From positions 1-64,000 of the forward strand of contig QHYH01000093.1 of the NCBI GenBank assembly GCA_003223215.1: a stretch of DNA of 64,000 bases, written 5' to 3'. The notes beneath the pieces were generated by a model. The model had not been told where the DNA came from. It worked only from the letters and a program-made list of their open reading frames with translations, and did not search any database. Every line of letters begins with the position of its first letter. The stretch's first letter is position 1. Origin of the DNA: Acidobacteriota bacterium (GTDB taxonomy: Bacteria; Acidobacteriota; Terriglobia; Acidiferrales; UBA7541). Below are positions 1 through 8,800 of the stretch, in pieces. The translations under genes were made by a program, and so were the position numbers.

Positions 1-2
1 AG

Positions 3-113
3 GTCTACCTTCGGGACGCCAAGAACCGTTTCCATCTCTCTCGCGTAGTCACGCTAACCAAGAAACAAGAACTCATCCTCAAGGCAATCGACAAGGCCCT
101 GCTCAAAACCTAG
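3..113 (+). CDS. C-terminal end of an unidentified protein (5' truncated by window edge)
   Basis: The third frame is open from the window edge to a TAG at 111-113 and encodes 36 residues ending LLKT. The stretch is basic and amphipathic (for example KKQELILKAIDKALL), compatible with a C-terminal helix. No family can be assigned from so few residues. The gene clearly starts outside the window, so it is reported only as a partial CDS. It could itself be a remnant, because everything downstream to about 1300 is decayed. Confidence 0.4.
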   Translation, partial: VYLRDAKNRFHLSRVVTLTKKQELILKAIDKALLKT

Positions 114-172
114 TGTACATTTTTGAGGTGGAAGTCAGGTCAGTAGTGACGCGAATGCGAGAGGGAGAAAAC

Positions 173-527
173 ATGTCCTACAGCATATCGATCTCCGCAA
201 TCTTCACGACGTCTTCGGTGAAAATGACCCCGCGCGGCGGCGCGCGGCCATCGACGAGATCTTCACCGCAGATTGCGTGTGCTACGAGCCCAGAGGCGTC
301 TACCGTGGCCGCGACGAAATCGATCGCGTCGCGGGCGCGATCAAGGCTACTCACCCTGACTTTCGATATCAACCCATGGCCGGGCCCGAGGAATTGGGCA
401 ATGGCGGGCGGGTCCAATGGGTATCTGGCGCCCTGGAGAGGTGCCAGCTTACGCCGGGACTGATTTCATCATTTCCCGGGACGGCCGGATTGCTGCCGTT
501 TATCTCTTTTTCGACAAGCTACCCTGA
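173..527 (+). pseudogene. SnoaL/NTF2-like (nuclear transport factor 2 family) protein, frameshifted
   Basis: Read across two frames, this segment gives a typical small SnoaL-like protein. It has an N-terminal helix with RNLHDVFGE, then ARRRAAIDEIFTADC, then VYRGRDEIDRVAG, and ends with AYAGTDFIISRDGRIAAVYLF followed by DKLP and a TGA at 525-527. The first part lies in the frame of position 178 and the last part in the frame of position 441, so a single-base indel is required near 428-440 (after VQWVSG). The ATG at 173 is also out of frame with the coding text from 178 on, so the 5' end is disrupted as well. Intact family members are about 115-130 residues, which matches the combined length. 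Homologues act as small cyclases, isomerases or stress-associated proteins; no function is inferred here. Confidence 0.7.
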
Positions 528-687
528 GCTGGACTTTGCCGCGCTACGGCCCAGCTGTGGACGCTCACTTGAAAACGGTCTCTGTCGGAGAGTGTTGCCG
601 ATGGAGTCGTGGCTTCTCCATCCGGGCTTTGAGCGCGACGGAGAGAGTTCACAGTGACCTTTTGCAGAGCAGCCGGAGCGTATGAAG

Positions 688-828
688 ATGCAAATCGGTA
701 TTGATAGCTTTGTAGGTGCGGTGCCAGACACGCTCACGGGTGAGAACCTCGGCCCGGCAGAGCGCTTGAGTCACCTTCTCGATGAAATCACGATTTGCCA
801 AGAAATAATGTTGGTTTGTGCGAGTTAG
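688..828 (+). pseudogene. N-terminal remnant of an LLM-class flavin-dependent oxidoreductase (luciferase-like)
   Basis: The ATG at 688 opens a 46-residue frame beginning MQIGIDSF and continuing through GPAERLSHLLDEI. This is the characteristic first strand and first helix of bacterial luciferase-like monooxygenases (FMN-dependent TIM barrels of about 330-350 residues). After about residue 34 the similarity stops and the frame ends at TAG 826-828. The following DNA belongs to a different decayed gene, so about 90% of the barrel is missing. This is a truncated relic rather than a functional gene. Confidence 0.6.
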
Positions 829-864
829 CGCAGACTCTTGGCTCTACAGGGTGGTTTACGGGTC

Positions 865-1124
865 CAAATCAATGCGAACGGTGTCAACCAGTACGCCCAC
901 ACCGCGTGGACTACCAGGTACGGGTTTACCATGGGCAACATCTACGCCATGGCCCAGACGCCCGATGGTTATCCCTGGTTTGGCACAGGAATTCGGCTTG
1001 TTTCGCTTTGATGGGGTTCGCAGCACTCGATGGCAACCGCCCGCGGGTCAAGAGCTCCGTGACAAAAACATCAACAGCCTGCTCGTCACGCGCGACGGCA
1101 CCGTTGCTCGCGCCGCATGCAAGG
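865..1124 (+). pseudogene. Remnant of a two-component-regulator-propeller sensor histidine kinase
   Basis: From 865 the text reads NQYAHTAWTTRYGF, then GNIYAMAQTPDGYPWFGT. After a one-base frame change near 994 it continues EFGLFRFDGVRSTRWQPP, then the KNINSLLVTRDGT repeat. This is the periplasmic N-terminus of the large Reg_prop (YXWXGT-type propeller) hybrid kinases that are abundant in Acidobacteriota; intact members are near 1000 residues. Only the first one or two propeller blades remain and they are frameshifted. Directly upstream lies an unrelated oxidoreductase remnant, so the junction near 800-865 marks an old deletion or rearrangement point. Confidence 0.65.
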
Positions 1125-1308
1125 CGCATCGAACAAAACCTGTAGAGACTCATCCGTTCGGCTCCGTTCTCCGATTTGGTTTAAATCCACCATGCCCATG
1201 GTCGTGAGCTTCACCTAGAGTATTCAGCGGCGATCCCGCCTTGAAGAAGAGTTTTACAAAATGCTTCTCTCCCGGTAGGGTGGTGTCGGCCCGAGGGAGG
1301 TTTTGACA

Positions 1309-2391
1309 ATGAAGACGATCAAAGGACCCGCAATTTTTCTGGCGCAATTCGCAGACGACAAACCTCCCTTCAACCGATTAAGCGATATTTCCAAATGGGC
1401 GGCCGGGCTCGGCTACAAGGGCGTACAGATTCCGACGTGGGACGCGCGCCTGTTTGATCTGAAGCGCGCCGCGGAGAGCCGCAAGTATTGCGACGAAATT
1501 TTGGAGACGCTCGCGGCAGCCGGCGTGCAGCTGACGGAACTTTCCACGCATCTGCAAGGGCAGTTGGTTGCGGTTCATCCCGCTTATGACGCGGCCTTTG
1601 ACGGCTTCGCGCCGGAATCCGTGCGAGGAAACCCTGTCGCGCGGCAGGCCTGGGCCGTGGAACAACTTCTGTTTGCGGCGAAAGCTTCCGCGAACTTGGG
1701 AGTCAAAGCGCATGCGACGTTTTCGGGCGCCCTGGCATGGCCGTACGTTTATCCCTGGCCGCAGCGCCCGCAAGGGCTCATCGAAACGGCATTCGAGGAA
1801 TTGGCGAAGCGGTGGCGGCCGATCCTCGACGCGTTTGACGCAGCGGGAGTGGATCTTTGTTTCGAACTGCATCCCGGCGAGGATTTGCACGACGGCGTGA
1901 CGTTCGATAGGTTTCTGGACTGTCTAGGCGGCCACAACCGCTGCAATATTTTATACGATCCCAGCCATTTTGTTCTCCAGCAGCTCGATTACCTCGCGTT
2001 TCTCGACATCTACCACTCCCGCGTGAAAATGTTTCACGTGAAAGACGCGGAGTTTCGCCCGACGGGCCGCCAAGGAGTCTACGGCGGATACCAGCCGTGG
2101 GTGGAGCGCGCGGGGCGCTTCCGGTCGCTGGGCGACGGGCAAGTGGATTTCCGCGGCATCTTTTCCAAACTGGCGCAGTACGGTTTTGATGGCTGGGCAG
2201 TGCTCGAATGGGAATGCTGCCTGAAGAGCAGCGAGCAAGGCGCGCGGGAGGGCGCGCCGTTTATCAAGCGGCACATCATTGAGATCGCCGAGCGCGCGTT
2301 CGACGATTTTGCAAAATCCGGTGCGGACGAGGAAGCCAACCGGCGAATGCTGGGGCTTGCGGCACGAAAGGAGACCAAACATGCCGGCTGA
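1309..2391 (+). CDS. Sugar phosphate isomerase/epimerase (xylose-isomerase-like TIM barrel, IolE/IolI type)
   Basis: This 360-residue protein belongs to the AP-endonuclease-2 / xylose-isomerase-like TIM-barrel superfamily, whose members isomerise or dehydrate sugars and inositol derivatives with a divalent metal. The expected metal ligands are visible in barrel order: the Glu of CFELHPGED, the Asp of LYDPSH, the His of MFHVKD and the Glu of VLEWE. There is no signal peptide, so the protein is cytoplasmic. I chose the ATG at 1309, which follows a good ribosome site (GAGGGAGG, 1293-1300), over the in-frame TTG six bases earlier. It overlaps the next dehydrogenase gene by 11 bp, so the two are co-translated. 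A broken inositol oxygenase follows, which favours an inositol- or uronate-related substrate, but the substrate is not decided by the sequence. Confidence 0.85.
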   Translation: MKTIKGPAIFLAQFADDKPPFNRLSDISKWAAGLGYKGVQIPTWDARLFDLKRAAESRKYCDEILETLAAAGVQLTELSTHLQGQLVAVHPAYDAAFDGFAPESVRGNPVARQAWAVEQLLFAAKASANLGVKAHATFSGALAWPYVYPWPQRPQGLIETAFEELAKRWRPILDAFDAAGVDLCFELHPGEDLHDGVTFDRFLDCLGGHNRCNILYDPSHFVLQQLDYLAFLDIYHSRVKMFHVKDAEFRPTGRQGVYGGYQPWVERAGRFRSLGDGQVDFRGIFSKLAQYGFDGWAVLEWECCLKSSEQGAREGAPFIKRHIIEIAERAFDDFAKSGADEEANRRMLGLAARKETKHAG

Positions 2392-3559
2392 ATCCAAAAA
2401 GCAGGGCAAAGACCGGCGGCTGCGTCTTGGCATGGTGGGAGGCGGGCCGGGCGCGTTTATTGGTGCCGTGCATCGCATTGCCGCGCGCATGGACGACCGC
2501 TACGAGCTGGTTGCAGCGGCGCTGAGCTCTGATCCGGGAAAAAGCCTGGCCGCAGCCGAGGCGCTTCACATTCCGCGCGCTTATGGCCGGTTTGAAGAGA
2601 TGGCTGCGGCGGAAGCGGCCCGCCCGGACGGTATTGAAGCGGTGTCCATCGTGACGCCGAATCACATGCATTATGCCAATGCGAAGACGTTTCTCGACGC
2701 GGGAATCCACGTGATCTGTGACAAGCCGCTGACGACGACGCTTGAAGCTGCTCTGGACCTGGCCAAGATCGTCGAGCGAACAGGCTTGATCTTCGGCCTG
2801 ACGCACAACTACACGGGCTACCCAATGGTGCGGCAAGCGCGCGAGATGGTGCTTGCCGGCGAACTTGGCGCGATTCGCATCATTCAAGTGGAATATGCGC
2901 AGGACTGGCTATCGACACCGCTCGAAAAAACGGGACAAAAACAAGCCGAATGGCGCACCGACCCCGCCAGGAGTGGGCCGGGAGGATCGCTGGGCGACAT
3001 TGGCACGCACGCGTTCAACCTGGCCTGTTTTGTGACGGGACTCTCGTGCCAGGAAATAGCGGCTGAAGTCACGACGTTTGTGCCTGGGCGGCGGCTCGAC
3101 GACAACGTGCAATTGCTGCTGCGTTTTTCGAAGGGCGCGAAAGGAACGCTGTGGGCCAGCCAGGTCGCGGCCGGAAACGAAAACAATTTGCGCCTGCGTG
3201 TCTACGGAGAAAAGGCCGGCTTGGAATGGCAGCAGGAGAATCCCAATGAACTTGTCTATGCGCCATTAGGCCAGCCGCGGCGGGTCCTGAGGCGCGGCGG
3301 CCCCGGAGCAGGAGCTGCTGCGGCAAGGGCGATCCGTATTCCTGCAGGGCATCCGGAAGGTTACCTGGAAGCATTCGCTCAGCTCTATAAGGATCTGGCC
3401 GAACAAATCACGGCAAAGCGGGAGGGCGGCTCGCCCGACCCTCAGTCCCTTCTCGTCCCGGGAATTGCGGATGGCGTGGAGGGGATGCGCTTCATTTCCG
3501 CGGTGCTGGAGTCCTCGCGCAACCGTTCAGCCTGGACCGCGCTTTCTGGTTCACGGTAA
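2381..3559 (+). CDS. Gfo/Idh/MocA family NAD(P)-dependent oxidoreductase
   Basis: This is a cytoplasmic dehydrogenase of 392 residues. The N-terminal Rossmann fold shows GMVGGGPGAFIG, followed by the SIVTPNHMH strand and the family signature CDKPLTTT (the usual EKP lysine motif with Asp for Glu). The second domain carries GGSLGDIGTHAFNL, the region that holds the catalytic His; the usual final Asp of the GxHxxD pattern is Asn here. Family members oxidise inositol, sugar or amino-sugar hydroxyls. The start at 2381 is set by AAGGAG at 2368-2373, and the gene begins inside the end of the isomerase gene. That coupling indicates one pathway, probably conversion of a polyol or its keto derivative. 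The exact substrate is unknown. Confidence 0.88.
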   Translation: MPAESKKQGKDRRLRLGMVGGGPGAFIGAVHRIAARMDDRYELVAAALSSDPGKSLAAAEALHIPRAYGRFEEMAAAEAARPDGIEAVSIVTPNHMHYANAKTFLDAGIHVICDKPLTTTLEAALDLAKIVERTGLIFGLTHNYTGYPMVRQAREMVLAGELGAIRIIQVEYAQDWLSTPLEKTGQKQAEWRTDPARSGPGGSLGDIGTHAFNLACFVTGLSCQEIAAEVTTFVPGRRLDDNVQLLLRFSKGAKGTLWASQVAAGNENNLRLRVYGEKAGLEWQQENPNELVYAPLGQPRRVLRRGGPGAGAAAARAIRIPAGHPEGYLEAFAQLYKDLAEQITAKREGGSPDPQSLLVPGIADGVEGMRFISAVLESSRNRSAWTALSGSR

Positions 3560-3630
3560 GATTGCTTTTTTGCACGGCTCACCTTAAGGGTCAGGTGCTG
3601 CGAGGAAACACCGCAGGTGTTCAAAAAAAG

Positions 3631-4617
3631 ATGAAGATCCCTGTTGCGCCGCCGCGCGCAAGCTCTCACAATGAGATCGGGAGCCTAGTCACGGGTGATG
3701 TCCTCCGTACCACCAGCCGCAAAGAAGCCGCCCCGCTCAAGGAACTTGACGATTGGGACGATTTTGTAGCTACTCGCTATCAGCCGGGAAAGTCGGAGGA
3801 CCAGTTTCGCAACTATCGGGCTGAGCCAATCCCACCGTCACCGAGTTTTACCGCCAAAATCACGCCCATCAAACCTTGGACTTTGTGCTCAAGGAAAAAG
3901 CCGAATACTGCGGCCTGCGCCGCGGCAAGAAGAGTATTTGGGAAATGGCGGAATATTTGAATACGCTGGTGGACGGAAGCGATCCGGACACGGACCTAAG
4001 CCAGATCGAGCACCTTCTGCAAACTTCCGAGGCGATTCGCCAGGACGGCCATCCGCGCTGGTTCATTCTCACGGGCTTTGTGCATGATCTGGGAAAAGTG
4101 CTCTGCCTTTATGGTGAGCCGCAGTGGGCGGTCGTGGGTGACACGTTCCCAGTGGGATGTGCGAATTCCGACCAAGTGGTTTTCCCGGCATTCTTCGCCG
4201 CCAATCCGGACTCGCAGGTCTCCGAGTATCAGACCCAGTACGGCATCTATGAACCGCACTGCGGGCTCGACAAGGTGCATCTCTCGTTCGGGCATGACGA
4301 ATACATTTATCAAGTCGCGCGAAACTACCTACCCGAAGAATGGCTGTACATGCTGCGCTATCACTCTTTTTATGCGGCGCATCGGCACAACGCCTACCGT
4401 CACCTGATGAATGAGCACGATGAGGAGAAGTTTGCGTGGGTCCGGATTCAATCCCTACGATCTTTACTCGAAAGGGCGCGAGCGCCCCGACATGAAGGGT
4501 GTTCTTCCCTTTTATCAGGGAAGACCCGCCGTACGGCATTCCAGGGAGGGCGATGGAAACGACGGCATCATTCGAAGCCCGCTCCGCGCCATCGCTCTAC
4601 CCGACCGAAGGCCCTAA
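3631..4617 (+). pseudogene. myo-Inositol oxygenase (MIOX), broken by frameshifts
   Basis: Spliced across frames, this is a full-length MIOX, the non-heme di-iron HD-like enzyme that cleaves myo-inositol to D-glucuronate. The N-terminus runs in one frame to EDQFRNYR (about 3820). The core continues in another frame from [17 protein letters not shown] to FAWVR (about 3830-4443). The tail [10 protein letters not shown] lies in a third reading (about 4446), and the final PPYGIPG is shifted again. Iron ligands are identifiable: His of HQTLDF, HD of HDLGKV, His of GHDEY and His of RYHSFY. The last ligand, the Asp of YDLYSK, falls beyond the second frameshift, so the longest single-frame product lacks both the first and last ligand-bearing segments. 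Position after an isomerase and a dehydrogenase fits inositol catabolism. Coordinates of the 3' end are approximate because no in-frame stop matches the family end. Confidence 0.75.
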
Positions 4618-4675
4618 CTCACAGGTAAGACCGTCAGGGGCAAAAACCAGAGAAAGGGGATCCGGAAACTTCTTC

Positions 4676-5302
4676 TCAGCGCAAGCCCAGCAGCGGACAG
4701 CGGTCGAAGACTTTGCCGTCGGCTTTGAACGCCACTCCGTTTTGAAGAGCCCACTTGTCAAACAGCGCGGGATTGTTCGAGAGGTGCAGGAGAGCGGTGG
4801 CAATTTCCTCGACTTTGGGCATGCCGTTGTGAACCAGGTAAAAGCAAGTTTCTTCGTAGGGGGATTTGGGGTCATTCGGATTTTGCAGCCGGCGGATGAA
4901 CCGATCGCGCACCTGAAACTGCACCGTTGCCACATTCAGGACGTACGAGCCGTCGACCTTCTTGGCCCCGGTGAGGGCGAGGATGCGCTCCAGAAAGGCT
5001 TCGGCGCGCTGCTCCTTGCTGATCAGAGGTGCAAAGGCCGAGGCGTTGTTCCGGGGGCTGCCAAACAGAGGCAAACTTTGTTGGCCGAATACATGCGCGG
5101 CGTAAGGGCGGACCCGGTTCGTTTGCCTTGGCACCACGCCCACTCGGCGCAAGTCCCTGCGGCGAAATTCCATGCCCAGGAGTCTCCACCGGAGCACAAC
5201 AGTGACTCCAATCAGCAGACCCAAAACCGCCACCGCTAGAATTGCCGAAGCCATGTGCGTCCACCAGGCCAGATGCGGAGAAGCGCCCCCCGCGCCCTGC
5301 AC
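4676..5302 (-). CDS. Conserved hypothetical protein with one N-terminal membrane segment
   Basis: This minus-strand gene encodes up to 208 residues. Near the N-terminus is a single hydrophobic segment (MASAILAVAVLGLLIGVTVV) followed by arginine-rich text, suggesting an inner-membrane anchor with a cytoplasmic or periplasmic soluble domain of about 150 residues. No catalytic motif is recognised. The GTG at 5302 gives the long form. An ATG at 5254 just before the membrane segment is an equally plausible start, and neither has a clear ribosome site. The gene lies 60 bp downstream of the 72-residue Gly-Gly protein and could be co-transcribed with it. Coding quality is supported by codon use; function is unknown. 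Confidence 0.5.
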   Translation of the reverse strand: MQGAGGASPHLAWWTHMASAILAVAVLGLLIGVTVVLRWRLLGMEFRRRDLRRVGVVPRQTNRVRPYAAHVFGQQSLPLFGSPRNNASAFAPLISKEQRAEAFLERILALTGAKKVDGSYVLNVATVQFQVRDRFIRRLQNPNDPKSPYEETCFYLVHNGMPKVEEIATALLHLSNNPALFDKWALQNGVAFKADGKVFDRCPLLGLR

Positions 5303-5362
5303 TCGCTTTCGGGTGCAGGTGAGCCTCCGACTGCTGCATCTCGACCGCTTCGCGCTCTACGC

Positions 5363-5581
5363 CTAGCCGCCTGCGATGGGGTGAACCATCAAGACTTCAT
5401 TCTGAGCGCGTGTGATTTTCTCGATGCGTTCTCCGGTCGCAACGTCGAAAGGCTGCGCCCCGGTCTTGGCTTCGTATTCCGCAATCACCCGGTTCACTTC
5501 ATCCATGTCCGCGGTTGCGGGATCGTATTCGAGAATGGTCGTGTCGCCCTGCGATGAAAACGTCAAAATCCTGGCGTTCAT
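5363..5581 (-). CDS. Small 72-residue protein ending in Gly-Gly, possibly MoaD/ThiS-like
   Basis: The ATG at 5581 is chosen because CAGGAG lies eight bases upstream on the minus strand; longer versions have no ribosome site. The protein begins MNARILTFSS and ends EVLMVHPIAGG. Predicted order is strand (ARILTF), strand (TTILEYDP), helix (DEVNRVIAEYEAKTG), strand (PFDVATGERI), strand (EVLMVHPI) and a terminal Gly-Gly. This is the size and tail of the beta-grasp sulfur-carrier or ubiquitin-like proteins MoaD and ThiS. The body does not show an unmistakable MoaD or ThiS signature, and no E1-like (MoeB/ThiF) gene is nearby, so this is a structural hypothesis only. The gene might be operonic with the membrane protein downstream. 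Confidence 0.6.
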   Translation of the reverse strand: MNARILTFSSQGDTTILEYDPATADMDEVNRVIAEYEAKTGAQPFDVATGERIEKITRAQNEVLMVHPIAGG

Positions 5582-5875
5582 GCTCGGTCTCCTGAGGGAC
5601 TTCGTTTGGCTCGTCTCGGGTACGAGCCGGCGGGGTTTGGTCCCTAAACGCCATATTGCACCGATTTCCATAGATGTCAAGACTGCATTTCCCTTGCAAG
5701 AGGTCACGTTACAATTCGAACCGAGCTGGATTGGAATTTGCTCGCGGCAGCGTAAGTTTTAGTTGGAACATAACGGCTAGTACCGGCTGCCGCGGCACAG
5801 GACGAACGTTTTCTCTCTCTCGACAAGTGGGGAGGCTTGAGATTTGTTAGAGCGCTGCTGTGCTCATCGTGGTTT

Positions 5876-8800
5876 TTAGCGCGCGAGGGGCATGCGAACT
5901 ACATTCGTGAGTTCTTCTGAGGGAACAGCCACGCCATCGCGGAAAGCCACTGCCCTGCCAGAATTGGCGGGCACGCGCTCGCCAGGAACGATAATGCCCA
6001 CCAGGTTAAGTGGATCAGCGGCCGAGACGGTGATGAATTCGGCGGCTGCTTTCTGACTGCGCGCGGCACGCAGAGATTCCACGGCCACCGGCAAAGCGAA
6101 TTGCTCTCCCAGGAAATTGCTGACGAAGCGGCCCCCCCGAACTTCGCCGCGATCTTCCAGCCGGCGCAGCGTGATGAGCAACTCGCGCCATTTGGGAAGA
6201 ATCGTTTCGCGCGTCAGAAGCTCGCGAAAGACGATGCCGTAGCGGCGCAACAGCATCCAGCAAATGGCTTCGAGCGCACGGGTGCGGTCGTGGATCTCGC
6301 CGGAATAGAGCAGCGACCAGCGGCCCGTGCTGTGCCGAGGACGTGAACTGCGCGCGCTGCCCTGGCCGGCGCGGCGCTTGGGATCGATGAGCGCGCGCAG
6401 GTTGTCGAAACCGTCGGCAGTTAGGAGGCCCGCGGCGACCAGTTCCCAAAGCGCGGTTTCCACCTCGGACTTCAGCTTGCCGGTGTCGCGCACGATGTCG
6501 GCGAAGAAGGAAGCACCGCGCTGGCGCAGGTACAGGTGGACCGCCACGGCGTCGGGGCTGAGGCCAGCCGTGCTCGCTTCGCTTCCTTCGCGCCGCGGAA
6601 TCATCCAGTCCGTGTCTTCTCGCACAAAGAAGGTAATCGGCGCAACACTGGTCGGGATGACGCGGCGCCTTCCCTCCGCCAGTGCTTCGAGCGTGGCCGG
6701 ATGTGGCGAGAGGCGGCCCCACCCGACTGCGCCCGTCAAACAAAGCTGGTCCAGCATCTTGGGATCGTAGTCGGCGATACGGCCCTTGAGAATCTGGCGC
6801 TCCCAGGAATTTGCCGGCGCTTCGAATCCCTGCACCTGGCGAATCGCTTCCAGCGTGCCGCGCTCACCGAGAAGTTGCGTGCCGGGAGCAACATGTTGCC
6901 AGCGAAGCTGCCAATTCATGAATTGCGCCGGAGTCACGGACTGGATTTCCTTGCGCAGTTGCCCGAGCGTGAGGCGATGAATGCGCGCGAGCAGGCGGCG
7001 TTCGCACCACTCGGTTTGCTCGGAATGAGGATCGCTGAACTTGCCGCGCAGCACGACGCCGCTGGATTCCAGACGCAGCAAGGCTTTGTCTATGTCGGAG
7101 ACGGGGAGAGAGAGCAGGCTCGCCAATTGAGCAGCAGCGACGGGACCGGCGTGGGACATCCAGCCGGTCACGAGTGATAGCAGCGAATCTTCTCCCGAGA
7201 CCGTTCGTGATTCCAGCTTCGGTGGAGAGACTTCGAAGCGTGCCGCCGGGAAAATTTGCGTGAATGCCGGAACCCGTTCCGCGGCAATCCAGTAGGTTGC
7301 GCTCCCCATGTTCGCCCGCCCGGCGCGGCGATCGGCGAAAAGTTGATCGAATAACGGCCTCCACGCATTCAGTGACTCTTGGAGCTTGGCCAGCAGGCGA
7401 TTGTTTCGGAGAAGTTCCTGATTCGTAGTGGCTGGCAAGGTCGTCAGGGTCAGCAGCGCGTCGTGCAATTCCTCCGCATCGCGCACATCGGGCCAAGCTT
7501 CGTCGCACACTTCGGCAATGGCTTCCGGATTGAGCCGGCCGATTTCTCCGAGCACCGCTTCGGGCAAGACCCGGCGCATCTCGACGGCGCGGGCGCGGCG
7601 CTCTTCGAGCGGCGCATCATCGAGGTAGGCGTAAGGATTGGCGTTCAAAATCTCGTGCGAAAACTGCGAAGGCACGGGGGTATCGACCGCGAGGCAGGTG
7701 GTGCGGCCGTCAACGATGTCGCGAATCACGCGTTCGAGGCCATCGACGTCGAGGGCCTCGGTGAGTACGTCCTTCATCACCTCGCGGATAAGCGGATGAC
7801 GGGAAATGGCGATATCGCCTTCGGGAAGGTTTTCCTGGCAAGCCAGCGCTTCCGGAAAGACCGCAGACAACAAATCATCGGCACGCATGCGCTGGATCGG
7901 CGGCGGAACCTTCTTTCCGTTGCGAAAACGGAGCAAAGCCAAAGCGCGGCCCGCATCCCAACGCCAGCGTGCTGTGAAGAGCGGAGAAACAAGCACAGCT
8001 TGCTCCAGGACGGCGCGCAGGGAATTGGGGTGAAGAAAATGAAAGACGTCGGCAAGCGGAAAGCTGTGTTGCTCGCTGAGCGAGATGTTCAGGCCGTTGT
8101 CGGTGGCCGCGGCTTGCAGTTCGAAATTGAAGGAGCGGCAAAAACGCTTGCGCAGCGCCAAGCCCCAGGCCTTGTTGATGCGCGCACCGAAAGGCGCGTG
8201 GATGATGAGTTGCATGCCCCCGCTTTCGTCGAAGAAGCGCTCGGCGACGACGGTCGCTTGCGCGGGAACCGCGCCAAGTACTGCTCGCCCGCCGATGATG
8301 TATTCCACGGCTTGCTCGGCGCCCGCTTGATCGAGGCCGCATTCGAATTTGAGCCAGTTCACGGCGGCGGCAACACCGTCGGTGTTGGGTGTGCCGGAAT
8401 GGGAAGAGGCGCCAGGAACAAACGCGCCGATTTTCTCCCGCAACTCGGAGACGTGCCGGGAGAGTTCGTCCGTCCGCGACGGCGCTTCGCCGCGCCAGAA
8501 TGGCACGTTCGGTGCCGCTCCCGCGGCGTCCTCCACGAGAACTTTTCCGGCCTGCACGCGGCGTATGCGCCAGGAAGTGTTTCCCAGCAGCATGACGTCT
8601 CCGGCAAGGCTCTCGACGGCGAAGTCTTCGTCCACGGTGCCAACGATCGTGCCTTCCGGATGCGCTACGACGGTATACAGCGAGTTTTCCGGGATGGCCC
8701 CGCCGCTGGTGATGGCCGCAAGACGGCTGCCCCGGCGCGCACGGACCACGCCATTCACCCGGTCGCGATGCAGATACGCAGCATAACGGCCGCGAGCGCT

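Noticed and set aside
3606-3622. AACACC-GCA-GGTGTT hairpin followed by A-run
   Set aside because: The A-run lies on the wrong side for a plus-strand terminator, and the stem is only 6 bp. It is probably fortuitous.
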